Source of the DNA: Chlorokybus atmophyticus
Lineage: Eukaryota; Streptophyta; Chlorokybophyceae; Chlorokybales; Chlorokybaceae
NCBI GenBank assembly: GCA_009103225.1
Contig: RHPI01000638.1
Location: forward strand, 399,866 to 463,865
Reading direction: 5' to 3'
Length of the DNA: 64,000 nucleotides
This document shows, in pieces, positions 49,366 through 61,249 of the stretch; position 1 is the stretch's first letter; each line of letters starts with the position of its first letter. The notes beneath the pieces are model-generated. The model saw only the letters and a program-made list of their open reading frames with translations. It made no database searches and was not told the DNA's origin. The position numbers and the translations under genes are program-made.

Positions 49366-52300
49366 TCAACTGGTGGCTTCCGTAATATACAAACTGGCAT
49401 CAAACACGATGTCGCGCTTGATCTTCTCAGATGCTGCGCGCATCTTTTCAACAAGCGGCTCGTTGCCTATAAGCTGTGCAGCCTGTGCAAACTCCCTACA
49501 CGTCTCATCCAAGCGCATGATGGTACGCACAATGGAGCCCTCTGATACATTCGTGAGCTCGCAGATGTCCGCAAAAGGCACACCTTGTGCCCAAGCATAC
49601 ACAACCTCCACAAGTCCAAACTTCAGAACACCTCCTGCATAGTCCTCCGGATGCAAGTCAAGCCCATATTGTTGTTGCACGTCGCCAAGATGCAAAGCAG
49701 TGCTCCAAAGCCGTTCGCAAGCATCGGACAACCGATCCGACAAGCGCGGTTGCGAGGCATCTTTTTCCTGAAACACGAATGTGGACAGCAAAGCTACGGC
49801 TTCCTCCGCTGTCAGCTCGCCCAATTGATTGTCAAGCAACATCTCTGTGCACAATAACTCGTCTCCCGTGTTCATTTCACAGGCCACACGCCCTTTGAGG
49901 AGAACCGCACGGTCAGGATCAATGTAGCCAAGCGCTTCCAACACCCTTTCTCTTCTTTGGAAGTCTGGTAGATGGTACAGGTCGTTACCATCGATTGCTC
50001 GGTTCAGTAAAGCCACCTCATCGCGCAAGCTAGCCTGTTAAGCACACAGTCAGATCAGTCAGAATGAGCCAGTCTGCGCGGCGATGCATATAAAGCACTG
50101 ACAACAGACTTCACTAAGCATACACATGCAGACAAGCTTGACAAGCCTTCTCCATCAATGTGCGGACACCAACCAATAGCACACACCGCAACATGCTTGT
50201 AAACAACGAACCTGATGTCCAGCTTCAGCTAGATGTTCGGGCAAATGTGGGCATGTATGACATCCGCTTGCAGCCATGGCCGCCAGGGCATCATTCAATC
50301 GATGATACGCCTCCACCGTCTCGATGTCATTGATCTTCATGTCCTTGACAGGATCCAACGCAGGCGGGAAGCCTGCCGGGAACTCTTGCAGCACAGCGTG
50401 CAGTTGCTGTACTCCTGTTGCTACTGGACTCGGCTTTATCCTTGCTTGGCATATATACACAATATCCATGGTGGCAACGTCCAACACCGAATACGACACC
50501 CCTGCAGCCTCACCGCTGCGCGGGACTGGCAAGTTGTCCTCTGCATCATCGGCGCGCTTGCTCTTACTCACCACGTAATCATCGTCCAAGTCATCCTTCT
50601 TGTTCATCACAACAAACCCATTGCTATTATCGGCAATTGTCGCAGCAGGCATGCGGGCGGGTAAGTCAACCACACCGAGCACAAGCGCGCGATAGATTCC
50701 TTTTAGAGCCTTCAAAACAACTGCAAGTGTTGTCACGTGTGCGCTGGACTTGAGAACAAACACGCGTCCGGGGACCAACGCCTTGGACCCTCTTGCCACG
50801 AGCACGGTATCGTGCAAACTTGCAGTTAGAGCGTCTGCTTGCTTCGTTTTCTGGTAGTAGCTCATGATAGAAGCGCTGTCCCCACACGCGCATGTTATCG
50901 GCTGCAGCTTCTGCGCCTCCACTGCTAACACCTCCAGTTTTTTCTGCTGTTCGGGAAGCGCGCGACGTGAGTGAACCTCCAAGAAGCTCCTCTTCAGCAT
51001 GTCTTCTACGGTGAGCTCTTCTTTCTTGAACAGATTCAGTATGGTGTTGTAGGTAAGGCGGAAGCGCGACTCGAGTCGCGTGGCTTTGCCCATCAACAGA
51101 TTCTTGATGTCGGCCTCTGATACGAGGTCATCCCAACACATCACCACAACCATTCCCACCGTGTCAATACCTCGCCTACCCGCCCTGCCCGCCATCTGCG
51201 TGTACTCGCCTGGCAACAGAGATCTGAACTCGTGGCCGTCGTGCTTTTGTAAGCCATGGAACACGACCGTCCTCGCCGGGGCGTTCACTCCCATGGCAAA
51301 GGTCTCTGTCGCGAACAACACGCGCAGAAGGCCCTCGCAGAACAACATTTCAACCACCTCCTTCACAATGGGAAGCAGCCCGGCATGGTGCACGCCTACA
51401 CCTCGCTTTAGCAGCTCACGCACCCGTAGGATCTGTCAAAATTAATGTAAGCACTACAAGTAAAAACATTTCCAGTCATTCACAATCATGGTTCAACTTC
51501 ATGTGGAGAAGCGACAGCAACACGCGAGGCACATACATTGCATATTATTGAGACTATATAACAGTCTCACCTGCGGAAGCCGCTGGTCAGAACCCTTTAA
51601 CCGCCCAAACGCTCGCTCACAAAACATATGAATCGCCTTCTTCTCTTCTGTTGACGTATAGTCTTGCCCTGACAGCCCATCTGCCGAGGCATCCACCCGC
51701 TTCTTGGAAAAAGCAAAGACCACAGCAGGAAGAAGGGAGTCTCTCTGCAGGTCCACACAGGGTCAGTACAAGCTGATAGCACAGCTGCTCAGGACTTGAC
51801 AGAACACAACAGTGCAAACACACTTAAAACCCACCTGAAGTCGTTCCATCAGTTGAACCCATGCCGTGCGCTCTGCGCGCAACGGGTCCGGTGCCTGAGC
51901 ATTGCGAAACTTGTCCTGTCTCTGCGCTGCAGTTTTAACGATTGGTTGCTTATTGCTGCCGCCGCGTCCCGCGCCAGCCAAATTGCCTCTGCCCGCAGCA
52001 ACTATGAAGTTGCCTCTGCCGGCTGCTGCGGGCCCCTGTTGTTGTTGGGTGGACGGCTTGGCACCCGACTTGCGAGCTAGCTTCTCCTTGTGCGCCTGCT
52101 TGGCGAGAGCGTACCCGGCAGGCAGGTATGTATCGCCCTCGCAGATCTTGTAGATCTCGCCAGAGTAGAACAAATGATGCTCTAGTGGCACAGGTCGCTT
52201 CTTAGTACCTGTTGATAACCGTATATGTGCGTGAATATAGTGTCAATATATACGCACAAAACTAAAGCATGTGATCAACGCACACTAGTCACATGCTGTC

Positions 52301-54069
52301 AAACTGTTAACTGGGAAGACATGGAGTGCTGATGGATAGCACCAAACCTTTGCATGCAACAGCTTGTCTACAACATGACAAAATGGCACACCCTCGTCGC
52401 AACTTGCTAATCCTCATCCCAACTTACTAATTACGTGCATGGGCCTTCCTTTGGTTCTTCCTACCCAATCAGCAAACTCGAGGACGTTGGGGACTGTTGC
52501 CGACAGCAGCACCAGGTTGACATGGGGGGGCAACATGATGATGCACTCCTCCCAGACCACCCCTCGCTCCATATCATTCACATAATGGACCTGTGACACA
52601 CTGCGATGAATAACCATGAAGGCCACAGAGCTATGCAGCCCCCCACCCCCCACGCCACTTGAGAAACACAAATGTATCTTAACTTCTAACGATACTACTC
52701 ACCTCATCAAAGATTACCCACTCCAGTTCCCGAATGATATCAGCACCCTTGTACAGCATGGAGCGCAAAATCTCGGTCGTCATGATCAAGCAGGGTGCTT
52801 CGGGCTTGATGCTGACATCACCTGTGATAATGCCTACCTGCAAGAGGCAGCAACGCCACAGTCAACCAACAAGGCCAGTCAACAAGCAGACTACACAGCT
52901 CGGAGAGAGCAATCAAACACTACTAGAGTAAAGTATTTTTGCTGATGCAGGGCGTACTCACATCAAAGCCTGTGCGTGAGAAGTCGCGAAACTTCTGGTT
53001 GGAGATAGTCTTGATGGGTGCCGTGTAAACTGCCCTAGTCTCATGCCTCGTGGCTAGCGCCAACGCATACTCGGCGACAACAGTTTTGCCTGCAGACGTA
53101 TGTGCAGCTACGAACACAGAGTTGCCCTGTGCACAGCCAAGTGAGGCTCTAGGCACAAAAACAACATCACGTAAACTGCACAACTTTTCACTTCATAGCA
53201 CTGACACTACAAGTAACGCACTCACTTCATGCACGTAGGCTGGCAACAAGCAGAATAGAAACCAGAGACACGAATGCAGCACATGGGCAATAGGCATGCC
53301 GGGTGTACGCCAATTGCACAGATGTGCACGCAGTTGCGAGCTTCATGCGCAATCATGGGCATGGGTACAGCGAATAGCATGCCCCGAGGGGGNNNNNNNN
53401 NNNNNNNNNNNNNNNNNNNNNNNNNNNNNNNNNNNNNNNNNNNNNNNNNNNNNNNNNNNNNNNNNNNNNNNNNNNNNNNNNNNNNNNNNNNNNNNNNNNN
53501 NNNNNNNNNNNNNNNNNNNNNNNNNNNNNNNNNNNNNNNNNNNNNNNNNNNNGGGGGGGGGGGGGGGGGGACAGATATTGCCAAACAACATAGCAAGCAC
53601 GTCCACCAACTGTGCTCCTGCAAGTTGCCACACCTAACACCTACATGCAACATCGCCATTGGCTGCAAGGCTACGCGGTGCTTGCGAGCATAACCACAGC
53701 CGTCCTTGCAGACTTACGATTGGCAACTGTTACGCCTTTGAACGCGAAAAGAAGAATTAATATGAAAGGCCTTGCTTAAGCATGTTCAAAAGGTAGACAA
53801 AACAGAACTAAACTTCAGTCGCAAGTGAGAAGAGGACCGGACCAGCTGAGACAGACTGACATGCTCTGCGGCGACACGGAATGCAAAAGCGCAACACGAC
53901 ACTAGTACTGCAAGCCGTAACTTACGTTTTCCATATGCACAACGGCCTCCTTCTGGAACCCATCCAGCTCAAAGGGGTACTCTCTTGCCAGCCGTTCCTC
54001 ATCTTCCAGCTCAGCAAACGCCGCATGCACGTCCTTTATCTCACCCCTAACGGCCCACTGCCCCTCCAT
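49366..54069 (-). CDS. SKI2: SKI2 DExH-box RNA helicase of the cytosolic exosome
   Basis: Helicase subunit of the Ski complex, which unwinds and threads mRNA into the cytoplasmic 3'-5' exosome. Exons 53926-54069, 52962-53126, 52703-52837, 52428-52590, 51835-52208, 51571-51744, 50212-51432, 49366-50034; 3045 nt, in frame, 1014 residues. Motifs: [11 protein letters not shown] (Q-like, about 34-44), Walker [10 protein letters not shown] (55-63), DEVH box split between exons 3 and 4 (147-150), SATVPN (178-183), [11 protein letters not shown], and motif [10 protein letters not shown] (466-473). SKI2-type C-terminal signatures [42 protein letters not shown] and [12 protein letters not shown] separate it from MTR4. 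Residues about 235-290 form a Gly/Arg-rich insert. Only about 30 residues precede the helicase core, whereas family members usually have some 300. An assembly gap (53393-53552) lies in intron 1. Confidence 0.97.
53387..53570. other. assembly gap flanked by G homopolymers
   Basis: Six G residues, N at 53393-53552, then eighteen G residues. Inside SKI2 intron 1, so exons are unaffected unless an exon is hidden in it. Confidence 0.95.
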
Positions 54070-54115
54070 GACGACGACGCACAACCTTCCACCTCACCAA
54101 CACACACACAGCACC

Positions 54116-54136
54116 ACCGCCGCCGCCGCCGCCGCC
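54116..54136 (+). repeat. (CCG)n microsatellite in the SKI2 5' region
   Basis: About seven CCG units roughly 50 nt upstream of the SKI2 ATG, probably in its 5' UTR. Confidence 0.8.
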
Positions 54137-54272
54137 ATACCCATCCACGTCACAGCGGCCCTGATTTAGAGAATTTAGAAAACCCTAAATGCATACAAGC
54201 ATAAACCGACAGCTGACAGAATACACATTGGGGTGTCGATGGTCGATGGTGATCAGCAGTGCAAAGGTGTGT

Positions 54273-54329
54273 GGCCTGATCAGGCCAGGCCAGGCCAGGT
54301 ACAGGCACAGGTACAGGCCAGGTACAGGC
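54273..54329. repeat. GGCCT/AGGCC pentamer array, locus 4
   Basis: GGCCT, then three AGGCC units, then AGGTAC/AGGCAC variants, in the 296-nt space between the divergent SKI2 and 455-residue gene starts. Confidence 0.85.
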
Positions 54330-54365
54330 GGCGGTGGTGATCAATCTACAGCAGGCGGTGGGGCG

Positions 54366-57345
54366 ATGCAGGCGCTGGAAAAATATGGAGGCGGTGCCTT
54401 GCAGCCTGGAGCGGCCGCTGCGCCGCTGCAATGTGCACACTGCGAGGAGCTGCGGGAGGAGATCGCTGCCAGACAGGTGTTGGTTCATGAGAATTGTCGT
54501 GACTTCTCTTTGAAGCGGCATTTCTGATGGCCTCTGACTGCATTTGTGGAGCTTCACTATCACAGGCTGATTGGCAATGCGCTTGCTGTTGACGCCTTGC
54601 GTGCGTGACAGCAACCATTGTGAATCACCATACGACAGCTGTTGTTGCTGTTGTACCGCTCTAGTCTCTGTAACGCTACTTTGTACTGAGCATCCTAGTT
54701 TGGAGAACCGGTTTACCAATTGCTACTGTCAGCCTCATCTCTTATTGGGACCGTTTGAAACAACTTGAGAATCTCTTGTTCTGCGCACGCACGCTCTTCC
54801 TGTGTTACAAGCTGACCATACGGTTCAAGTCAGTTCAAGCAATGAGCACTTGTCCTCGTGCACACGCACACACATTGGTTTTGATGTCATGCTCGTGGAA
54901 CCATGCACGCGCGCACGCACATGTGCGCGCACCCGCACACATTTCAGTACACATACAGGCAAAGGCTTGCGATCACGCGTGCGCACTCACTCACTGACTG
55001 ACGAACACGCACGCACGCACGCACGCACGCACCCACGCGCGCATGTGCGCACCTTGCATGGTGTATGGCGATCACCACTACATGAATGAATGTAACCTAA
55101 CACCTGCGCAACACCCTCAACTCCACTCCAACTCGTAACTCCGCCAACCGCGCAGGCTTCGTACATGCGTCGCGAGGAGGCGTACGTCGCGGAGATCAGC
55201 GATCTGCGCGAAAAGCTGGAGGCCCGACGCGGACAGTACGCAGACGCGTCGTGCTACCGATCGCTACGCGCACTCCACGTCCGCATACAGGTTCGGTGTC
55301 ACTGTGCGTGCGCGTGGGGGTGCGCGTGGGTGCGCGTGGGGGTTGCACGTGGGTGTACGTGGGTGTACGTGGGCGCGTGTGGGTGTCTGCATGCATGTGC
55401 GTGTGAGTGGGTGTGGGTGCATATGGGTGTACGCATGCGCATGCCTGGGTGTGCTGGTGCGTGAGTGTACACGTGCGCGTGTGCGTGTGCGTTGGAGCGA
55501 TTCTGCATGATTGCATGTGCATGAGCGCGCACACACACACATGCGCGTGCATGCGTGTATGTGCTCGCCTGAGTGCTTGTGCCACCCACTCACTCACTCC
55601 CTCACTCTTCCCAGGACTGCATGGACGCCTGGTCCGCCGTGCCCGAGTCCGCCCAAGCCGACCGCGAGTCTCTCCTTGCCCTGCAGCGCCGTCTCCACGA
55701 GGTCGAGGGCGAGGTGGCCTCGGAGCTCAGCGGCCGCATCAGCGACGCTGGCGACGCCCACCATAACAACAACGGCAACCATGATGGGAGTGGAGGGGAA
55801 GCGGCGCTGTATGAACAGATCGATCGGCTGCAAGCGGAGCTGAACGCCACACAGGTACAGACATAAAACAGGAACTGGCTGCGTTAGCTCGGAATCGAGT
55901 CCAGATTGGTTGTGCTTATGCGTAGTTATGTTTGTGTGTGTCCACGTGCGCATATGTGTTTGTACATGCGAGTGTGTGTCTGCATGCGCGTGTGTTCATG
56001 CGTGCGTGCGTGCGCGCGTGCGTGCGTGCCTGCGTGGTAGGTAAGCGTGTTTTGGTTTGATATGTGTATGCACACATGTGTATGTGCGTGCATGCATGCG
56101 TGCGCACTCACGCCAGTCTGTGTCTATGCAGGATGCGGCGGCGAGGATGGACCGGTTCGCCAAGGCCAACGCGCAGGATCTGAGCAGGTTGAAAGCTGAG
56201 GTGAAGCTGCAGCACGATGAGAAGAACCTGCTGGTGAAGCAGGTGAGAAAGAAAGAGCAGCTTCCTGTTTGCTTTTGGCACGACTCATGCTGGACGCGCG
56301 CGGGTTGTGATCGGACCTGCTCAACCAGGTTGTGAGTTTGAGGAAGGAGAACGTCCAGATGAGAGAGATTGTGGCAATGCAAGAGCAGCGCGCGTACTAC
56401 TTCGAGTATGATCGGGACAGAGTTCTGTCCCACAGAGAGCATGACACAGCTCATGCTGCTGGTAAGTGTACGGGCCAACACCAATGTGGACTGGAGACTA
56501 CAACGCATGAGCCAACACAAGTGCCTTACCTCACCTCACCTTTCAGCTGTAGAGGAATCACCTCCAACGTCGGCACAAGCAGCCGGCATGGAAGGCGAAG
56601 ACAAGCCTGCTGACACGATATCGCGCTTGCGGCATGCGCTGGAAACAGGTGCACTCATGTGTGTGTGTATGCATATGTGCGTGCATTCGCGTGCATGCAC
56701 ATGCATGTGCGCGTGTGTGAGTGTGTCTGTATGCTTGTGTGTTATATTGTGTCAGTGTTTGCTGGAGTGAGGGGCAGCAGGAACCAACACTTACATCTGC
56801 TCTCTGTAGAGAGGAGGCGCGCCAAGGCAGCGCAAGTGTCCTTAGCATCAGAGCTGGAGAGCCGCTCGGAGTTGCATAAGCTACTGGCAGAGGCGTTGAA
56901 AGAGGCGAAACACGCGCGCTGGACACTGGAGAAAGGCGCATCGTCGAAGGTGGAGGAGATGACCACTGCTGAAAAAGACCACATGTTGCACACGCTGCTG
57001 TCGAAAGAGAAGGTGTTGGCCCTGCTGTACGAGGCGGCATTCCCCGAGAAGAGTACCAACAGTGGGAGTGGGAATGGCTTTGGCGGTCAAGTGACGAACA
57101 GTACCACATTGCGGCCTCAACGACCCGGGTCAGCAATGCCGAAATCGCAGCCGAGGCCGATGTCTGCGGCCACACCGCCAACAAGGCCGAAATCGGCATC
57201 AGTGCACAGCAACACCAAGTCCAGCCCTGAAGCAATCGCCATTGCGGGGAAGAAACCGGTGACACCTTACACGCTGCAGCAGTGGCAGAGTCAGGTTGAC
57301 CATAGGATGCGGACCTTCTTGAATGGGTCGTTCAGGCACGCATAG
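54366..57345 (+). CDS. hypothetical 455-residue coiled-coil protein
   Basis: Exons 54366-54476, 55156-55290, 55615-55854, 56132-56242, 56329-56461, 56547-56648, 56810-57345; 1368 nt, in frame. The N-terminus has a single CAHC pair; about residues 25-275 are charged, helical and coiled-coil-like (EISDLREKLEARRGQ, EQIDRLQAELNATQ, MDRFAKANAQDLSRLKAEV), followed by another helical block in the last exon (LASELESRSELHKLLAEALK). The tail is Pro/Arg/Ser-rich with repeated RPxSA motifs (RPGSAMP, RPMSAATP, RPKSASV) and ends QWQSQVDHRMRTF. Such composition is common in ciliary and cytoskeletal proteins, but I do not recognise the family. AATAAA at 57364-57369, 19 nt past the stop. Its introns hold long GT- and CACG-repeat tracts. 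Confidence 0.7.
54895..55053. repeat. CACG/GCGC alternating purine-pyrimidine tract
   Basis: Includes about seven CACG tetramers at 55005-55033 within intron 1 of the 455-residue gene. Strong Z-DNA-type alternation. Confidence 0.8.
55298..55565. repeat. GTGGGTGC/GCGTG-rich tract
   Basis: Degenerate tandem GTGGGTG and GTGCGTG units filling an intron of the 455-residue gene. A related tract follows at 55920-56105. Confidence 0.75.
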
Positions 57346-57922
57346 GCCAGATCTATATGTGTGAATAAAAATCTGTATCGCACGTAGTTGTATAGCATTG
57401 ACAACGCTGCAGGCACCATACAAGGCAGGGTGTAGATGATAGCATACAGCACAAGCTGACAGCAATCCACTTGGTGGACACATGATTATAGTTATGTAAG
57501 GAGACTACTTCACCTGTATCATGAGTAAATTTTGTGCAGCTTGCAATAGCCAGTAGGTGCCTGATGGTGTTGGGACAACCAGTACTGCACATGTGCCATT
57601 GTTGTTGCTGCCTACTGTGCGCTTGTCTGTATGCAGGAAGGGATGCAACACATGCCTTTGCAACCTATCACCAGGCACTACTGGCTCTACGGTGTCCACA
57701 GCAAGCAGGTGCCACACAGGTCAAAACGCTGTTCATGCAAGGGCTAAGCAGCAAGAGAATTGCATTGCTCAAAATTACAACAACAAATAATGATCACGTA
57801 TATACAATGTTCGCCTGTGGCGAAACTGCGTGCGAAAGGCAACTGGTGCATCATCTAAAGATCATAATGCCATGGCTGACAGACCTCAGCGCGGGAAGCT
57901 TGAGTGGAGGTAGTGTGCATAC
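57346..57922. other. intergenic, convergent 3' ends
   Basis: Between the 455-residue gene (poly(A) signal at 57364) and the gamma-glutamylamine-cyclotransferase-like gene. No other feature. Confidence 0.55.
57364..57369 (+). terminator. AATAAA poly(A) signal, 455-residue gene
   Basis: Canonical hexamer shortly after the TAG stop at 57343-57345. Confidence 0.55.
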
Positions 57923-58710
57923 CTACGCCGTACAGCACTGCTGATCCAGCCACTGGCCGATGGAGCCAGTAAAGCAACAGTTTGGTGGGCGCTTCTGGCG
58001 TGGAACATAGATGTCCACATGCTCCTCATCATACGACTCAATTGGTGGCAGCTGGCTGAGACGCGGCGTGTGCACACCTGCCTCAAAGTATACGCCTGCT
58101 GTTATCCTTCCCCCGTATAGGCGTGCTAGCGCCTCCCCTTCCCTAGTGTGCGGCTGTAACTCTGTCACTTCTACGTTTGCGCGCGTGTAGTAGTTGTAAT
58201 GCACGCCCTCCTTCTCGTCAAGCGCAGCCAGTGCAGTCTTGTCTACTGCATAAACCTCCCCTGGTATCCTATGACCTGTCCAAGGGGAGAAGTGAAATGA
58301 GCTACTGTAAATGCAACATGCTTAGCGCTGATTTGCATGCGCAAGTATGTTTACTTGCACATGCAATGAGTGTACTCATATGGCTTACCTTGGTTGGGGA
58401 CGTTTAGGAGAAAGGGTACGTGAAATGGTCCAGGTAGAACCATGGGGTACGCATGTTTTGTAAATGCTGTGCCTATGAAAACTGCGCCTCCTCGTGCCAT
58501 CTGCCGCTGCAGCACATAATGGTTGAAGAACCCTCGCTTCAGCGTCCCGTACACAAAAACCAGCTCGGCCCCTGGACTTCGCTTCAGCGGAACCCTAGCG
58601 GCGGCAGGCTGCGACGTGGAAGCGTCTGTGGGAGGCTGGGGCACCAGATTGAATGGAGCAGGAGCGGTGACTGGAATGATAGGGGTTGATGATGCCACCA
58701 CAGTCGCCAT
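57923..58710 (-). CDS. gamma-glutamylamine cyclotransferase-like (GGCT/AIG2 fold) enzyme
   Basis: Family enzymes release 5-oxoproline from gamma-glutamyl-amine substrates; plant AIG2-like relatives are poorly characterised. Exons 58389-58710 and 57923-58275; 675 nt, in frame, 224 residues. The substrate-binding loop VFVYGTLKRG is at 51-60, NHYVL follows, and GEVYAVD (113-119) precedes ALDEKEG, where Glu130 fits the catalytic acid; HYNYYTR follows as in the family. Residues 1-45 are Pro/Ala/Ser-rich and add a segment not needed for the fold, perhaps targeting. The exact substrate cannot be read from sequence. One 113-nt intron with GT-AG ends. All key positions appear intact. Confidence 0.9.
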
Positions 58711-61249
58711 GAACTCTGCGCATTCACAAGGGGGTCAACATAGGTACGTGCGTGCTCAAGTCAGATGGCTGCATGGGAAACGAAGTTCGACTGACTAACA
58801 GCACTTATCAAATGCGTTGACAATGAATGGCAAGACCGTAGGTTGCACATCGTCGGCGCAGGCATGCCAAAGCGCTGCACGACATTACTGTCATGCAAAC
58901 ACTTGGTAAATCGTATGAACTTCACATGCAATTGCACGGTCACAGCTGTGTCAAACGCGCCCTCGGCGCAGCCTGCTGGAGGTTGAGCATCAACCAGTAA
59001 AGATGACACATGAAAGGCTGACGCCTGACTGCTTGCACTACGAACTACCCAGCATGTAAGCCTCGTACAAAGCTGGCCCTCACTTGATTGACTCCCTTAG
59101 CTTGATTGTGACAAACCTGCCGACCAACACCATGGATCAAACCGCTCACCTCCTCGCGGGCGCCTATACCAGACGAGCGTGGTCAACCTCTTCCCGACGA
59201 GCCCCCGAAGCGCCCAGCCGGCCACACGAATTTGCACCGCCGTGGAGAGCAGGAGTAAGGGCGCCAAAGCAGGTGAGATATGAACGACGAGGAGGAGCAG
59301 GTCAGCGGCGGCGACAACGCCAACAGCCACACCCACGCCCACAGCCGCGCCTACCGCCACACGAGCTAGCAGACACGGCAACACTGTTTTGCCACTCCGC
59401 CGCCACCACACAGCTGGCACGTGGTTACACTAACCAGAGCGGCGCTCACTACACTGACTAACACTGGTCACCACAGCCTTGTGTGAACTAAATTCTCGAC
59501 GGCGGTCTCAAGCTAGGAAGAGGCGAACACAGGTTAAACATGCCCGGGCCGTTAACGACGACCTGAGCCAATGCGCGAGAGCGCGGGAGATCGACCCTTG
59601 TGTCCGCGAGATCGGTGGATCCGATGGCGGCGGTGTGCCGAGCCCATCCCGCGCCGTTTCGTTGACTGAAGTGGCAAGTGACTTGCCGCAAGTCGGTTAA
59701 ACGCGCGGCTGACCGCACAGTAGATAGCTTACCGTAGACTGCATTCCATGTGTCGCATAAAGTGCCCGTGGCGGTAGTACTGTGGCGCGAGCTGTGACTC
59801 GCGCGGACGCGCGGTGCTCAATAGGCGGCGACGCGCGCGGGCGGGCAGCGGGCAACCGAGCAAAAGCGCAAGCCGCGGCATTTGTCCGGCAATCATCATG
59901 CGATGGGTCTTATCCAAAACTTCAATCAGGATACATTGCCACTAGATTCCAACAGATCAAGACGAGAACATGAATCCATCTACGCCCTGCCACATTCATC
60001 TAAAATCCTCGATGCACCTGGAACTTACGGCAGGTCCGCTAATTAGTTCTGCGTAACTGTTTGGGACCTGCTCCATGCTGGGGGTTGTCATTTGCTGGCA
60101 AGGGACACCAATCGGATATGCAAGGGTAAGAGAGAGGGTAAAAGAGAGGGTCCCCCAGTAACTCACACAAGCACGTTACATGTGCAGGTATGCGTGCGTG
60201 TACGCATTCCCTCTTGCATCTTTTGTACATTGTTAAAATCTTTGTCGTCGCACTCCCTCCCTGCGCCTACAAGTAGACTTGGGAGCTTTCCCAGCCAGCA
60301 CCAACCCCGTACACCTTGCACAGCATGTAACCCAGCCCCTTAGCCCAAGTTCGTAGCTAGTTGTGCTATGACTTGAGCCTTGGCTACTGCTCTATGGCTT
60401 TACTGCTTGGTTGACTTACAGGTTATAACGTGCTGTGTTGGTTCCAGTTGTATACCGTACATCATAGCATCACGCGCAATGCGCGGTTTATAATACAAAC
60501 CCTAGCGCTTTGGTGGCTAGCTAAGTGTATGCCAACAAGTTGGGAGAGGTCCTGACAGCATACGCAATAGCTGTACCTGCGGAGTATGGCGTAAACACAG
60601 AGGGAGAGGGAGAGGGAGAGGTCGGGCCCTAACTCGAACTGGCTATAACTACAACACAACCAGTCCCTCGCTGGCATGGCGTTGCATGCGAAACTTGAAC
60701 ACCTTGCTCAAATCAGTGGACAATGCAACTTATCAATGCTTTTACTTGTTGTGATGAAGCACGTGCACCTGCTGCTGGACATTCAAACATTTTGTGTATC
60801 ATTTATTAGGACCTCACCCGGACTCCAAATATCTCACCTAGCAGTATGTCATCATGAACGAAGTCAAAGGTTTATATATAGTATAGATAGTCATTAAGTT
60901 ATGACTATGCTACATTATGCGAACAATATAGAATGCCACATTACTTTTGGTTGGATAGCTTGAAATCAGCCAGCCTCTTACGCCTTTGCATTTGCTCTCT
61001 TAACTTGCTGCACTACTGGCAACTATGCAAGAGTGTGCGCATGCTCGTTTACATGCACAAATACAAGATATGCACGTTGTAGTGTACAAAAGATGGAGTG
61101 CTGATAAGACCGTGTGTATCCTTGATGGGTGCCATGCATGGAGAGCATAGTGCAACCTTGTGTACTGATTGGCCGCAGAGTGCGACACCCTGACAACCCT
61201 ATACATGGAAGTCATGCCAAATGCAACTGGCGTACGCCAGTGGAAGTCC
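58711..61249. other. intergenic, about 2.5 kb
   Basis: Between two minus-strand genes. GC-rich and Arg/Pro-coding on both strands around 59200-59900, AT-richer to 61249. Contains short tandem units near 60125 (AGGGTAA/GAGAGGG) and (GGGAGA)n at 60601-60620. No frame shows a known domain or consistent splicing, so no gene is called. Confidence 0.45.
60600..60622 (+). repeat. (GGGAGA)n repeat
   Basis: About four GGGAGA units. Confidence 0.8.

Noticed and set aside
49366-54069. MTR4 (nuclear exosome helicase) as identity
   Set aside because: C-terminal signatures ([21 protein letters not shown]) and the insert position match SKI2, not MTR4.
54895-55053. CRISPR-like or telomere-like array
   Set aside because: Units are 4-bp CACG without spacers; simple repeat in a eukaryotic intron.
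59084-59461. Arg/Pro-rich plus-strand frame and its hydrophobic antisense frame
   Set aside because: Both strands stay open because of GC-rich composition; no family feature on either.
60100-60160. Telomeric-type AGGGTAA copies
   Set aside because: Only two or three diverged units mixed with GAGAGGG; too few and irregular for an interstitial telomere.
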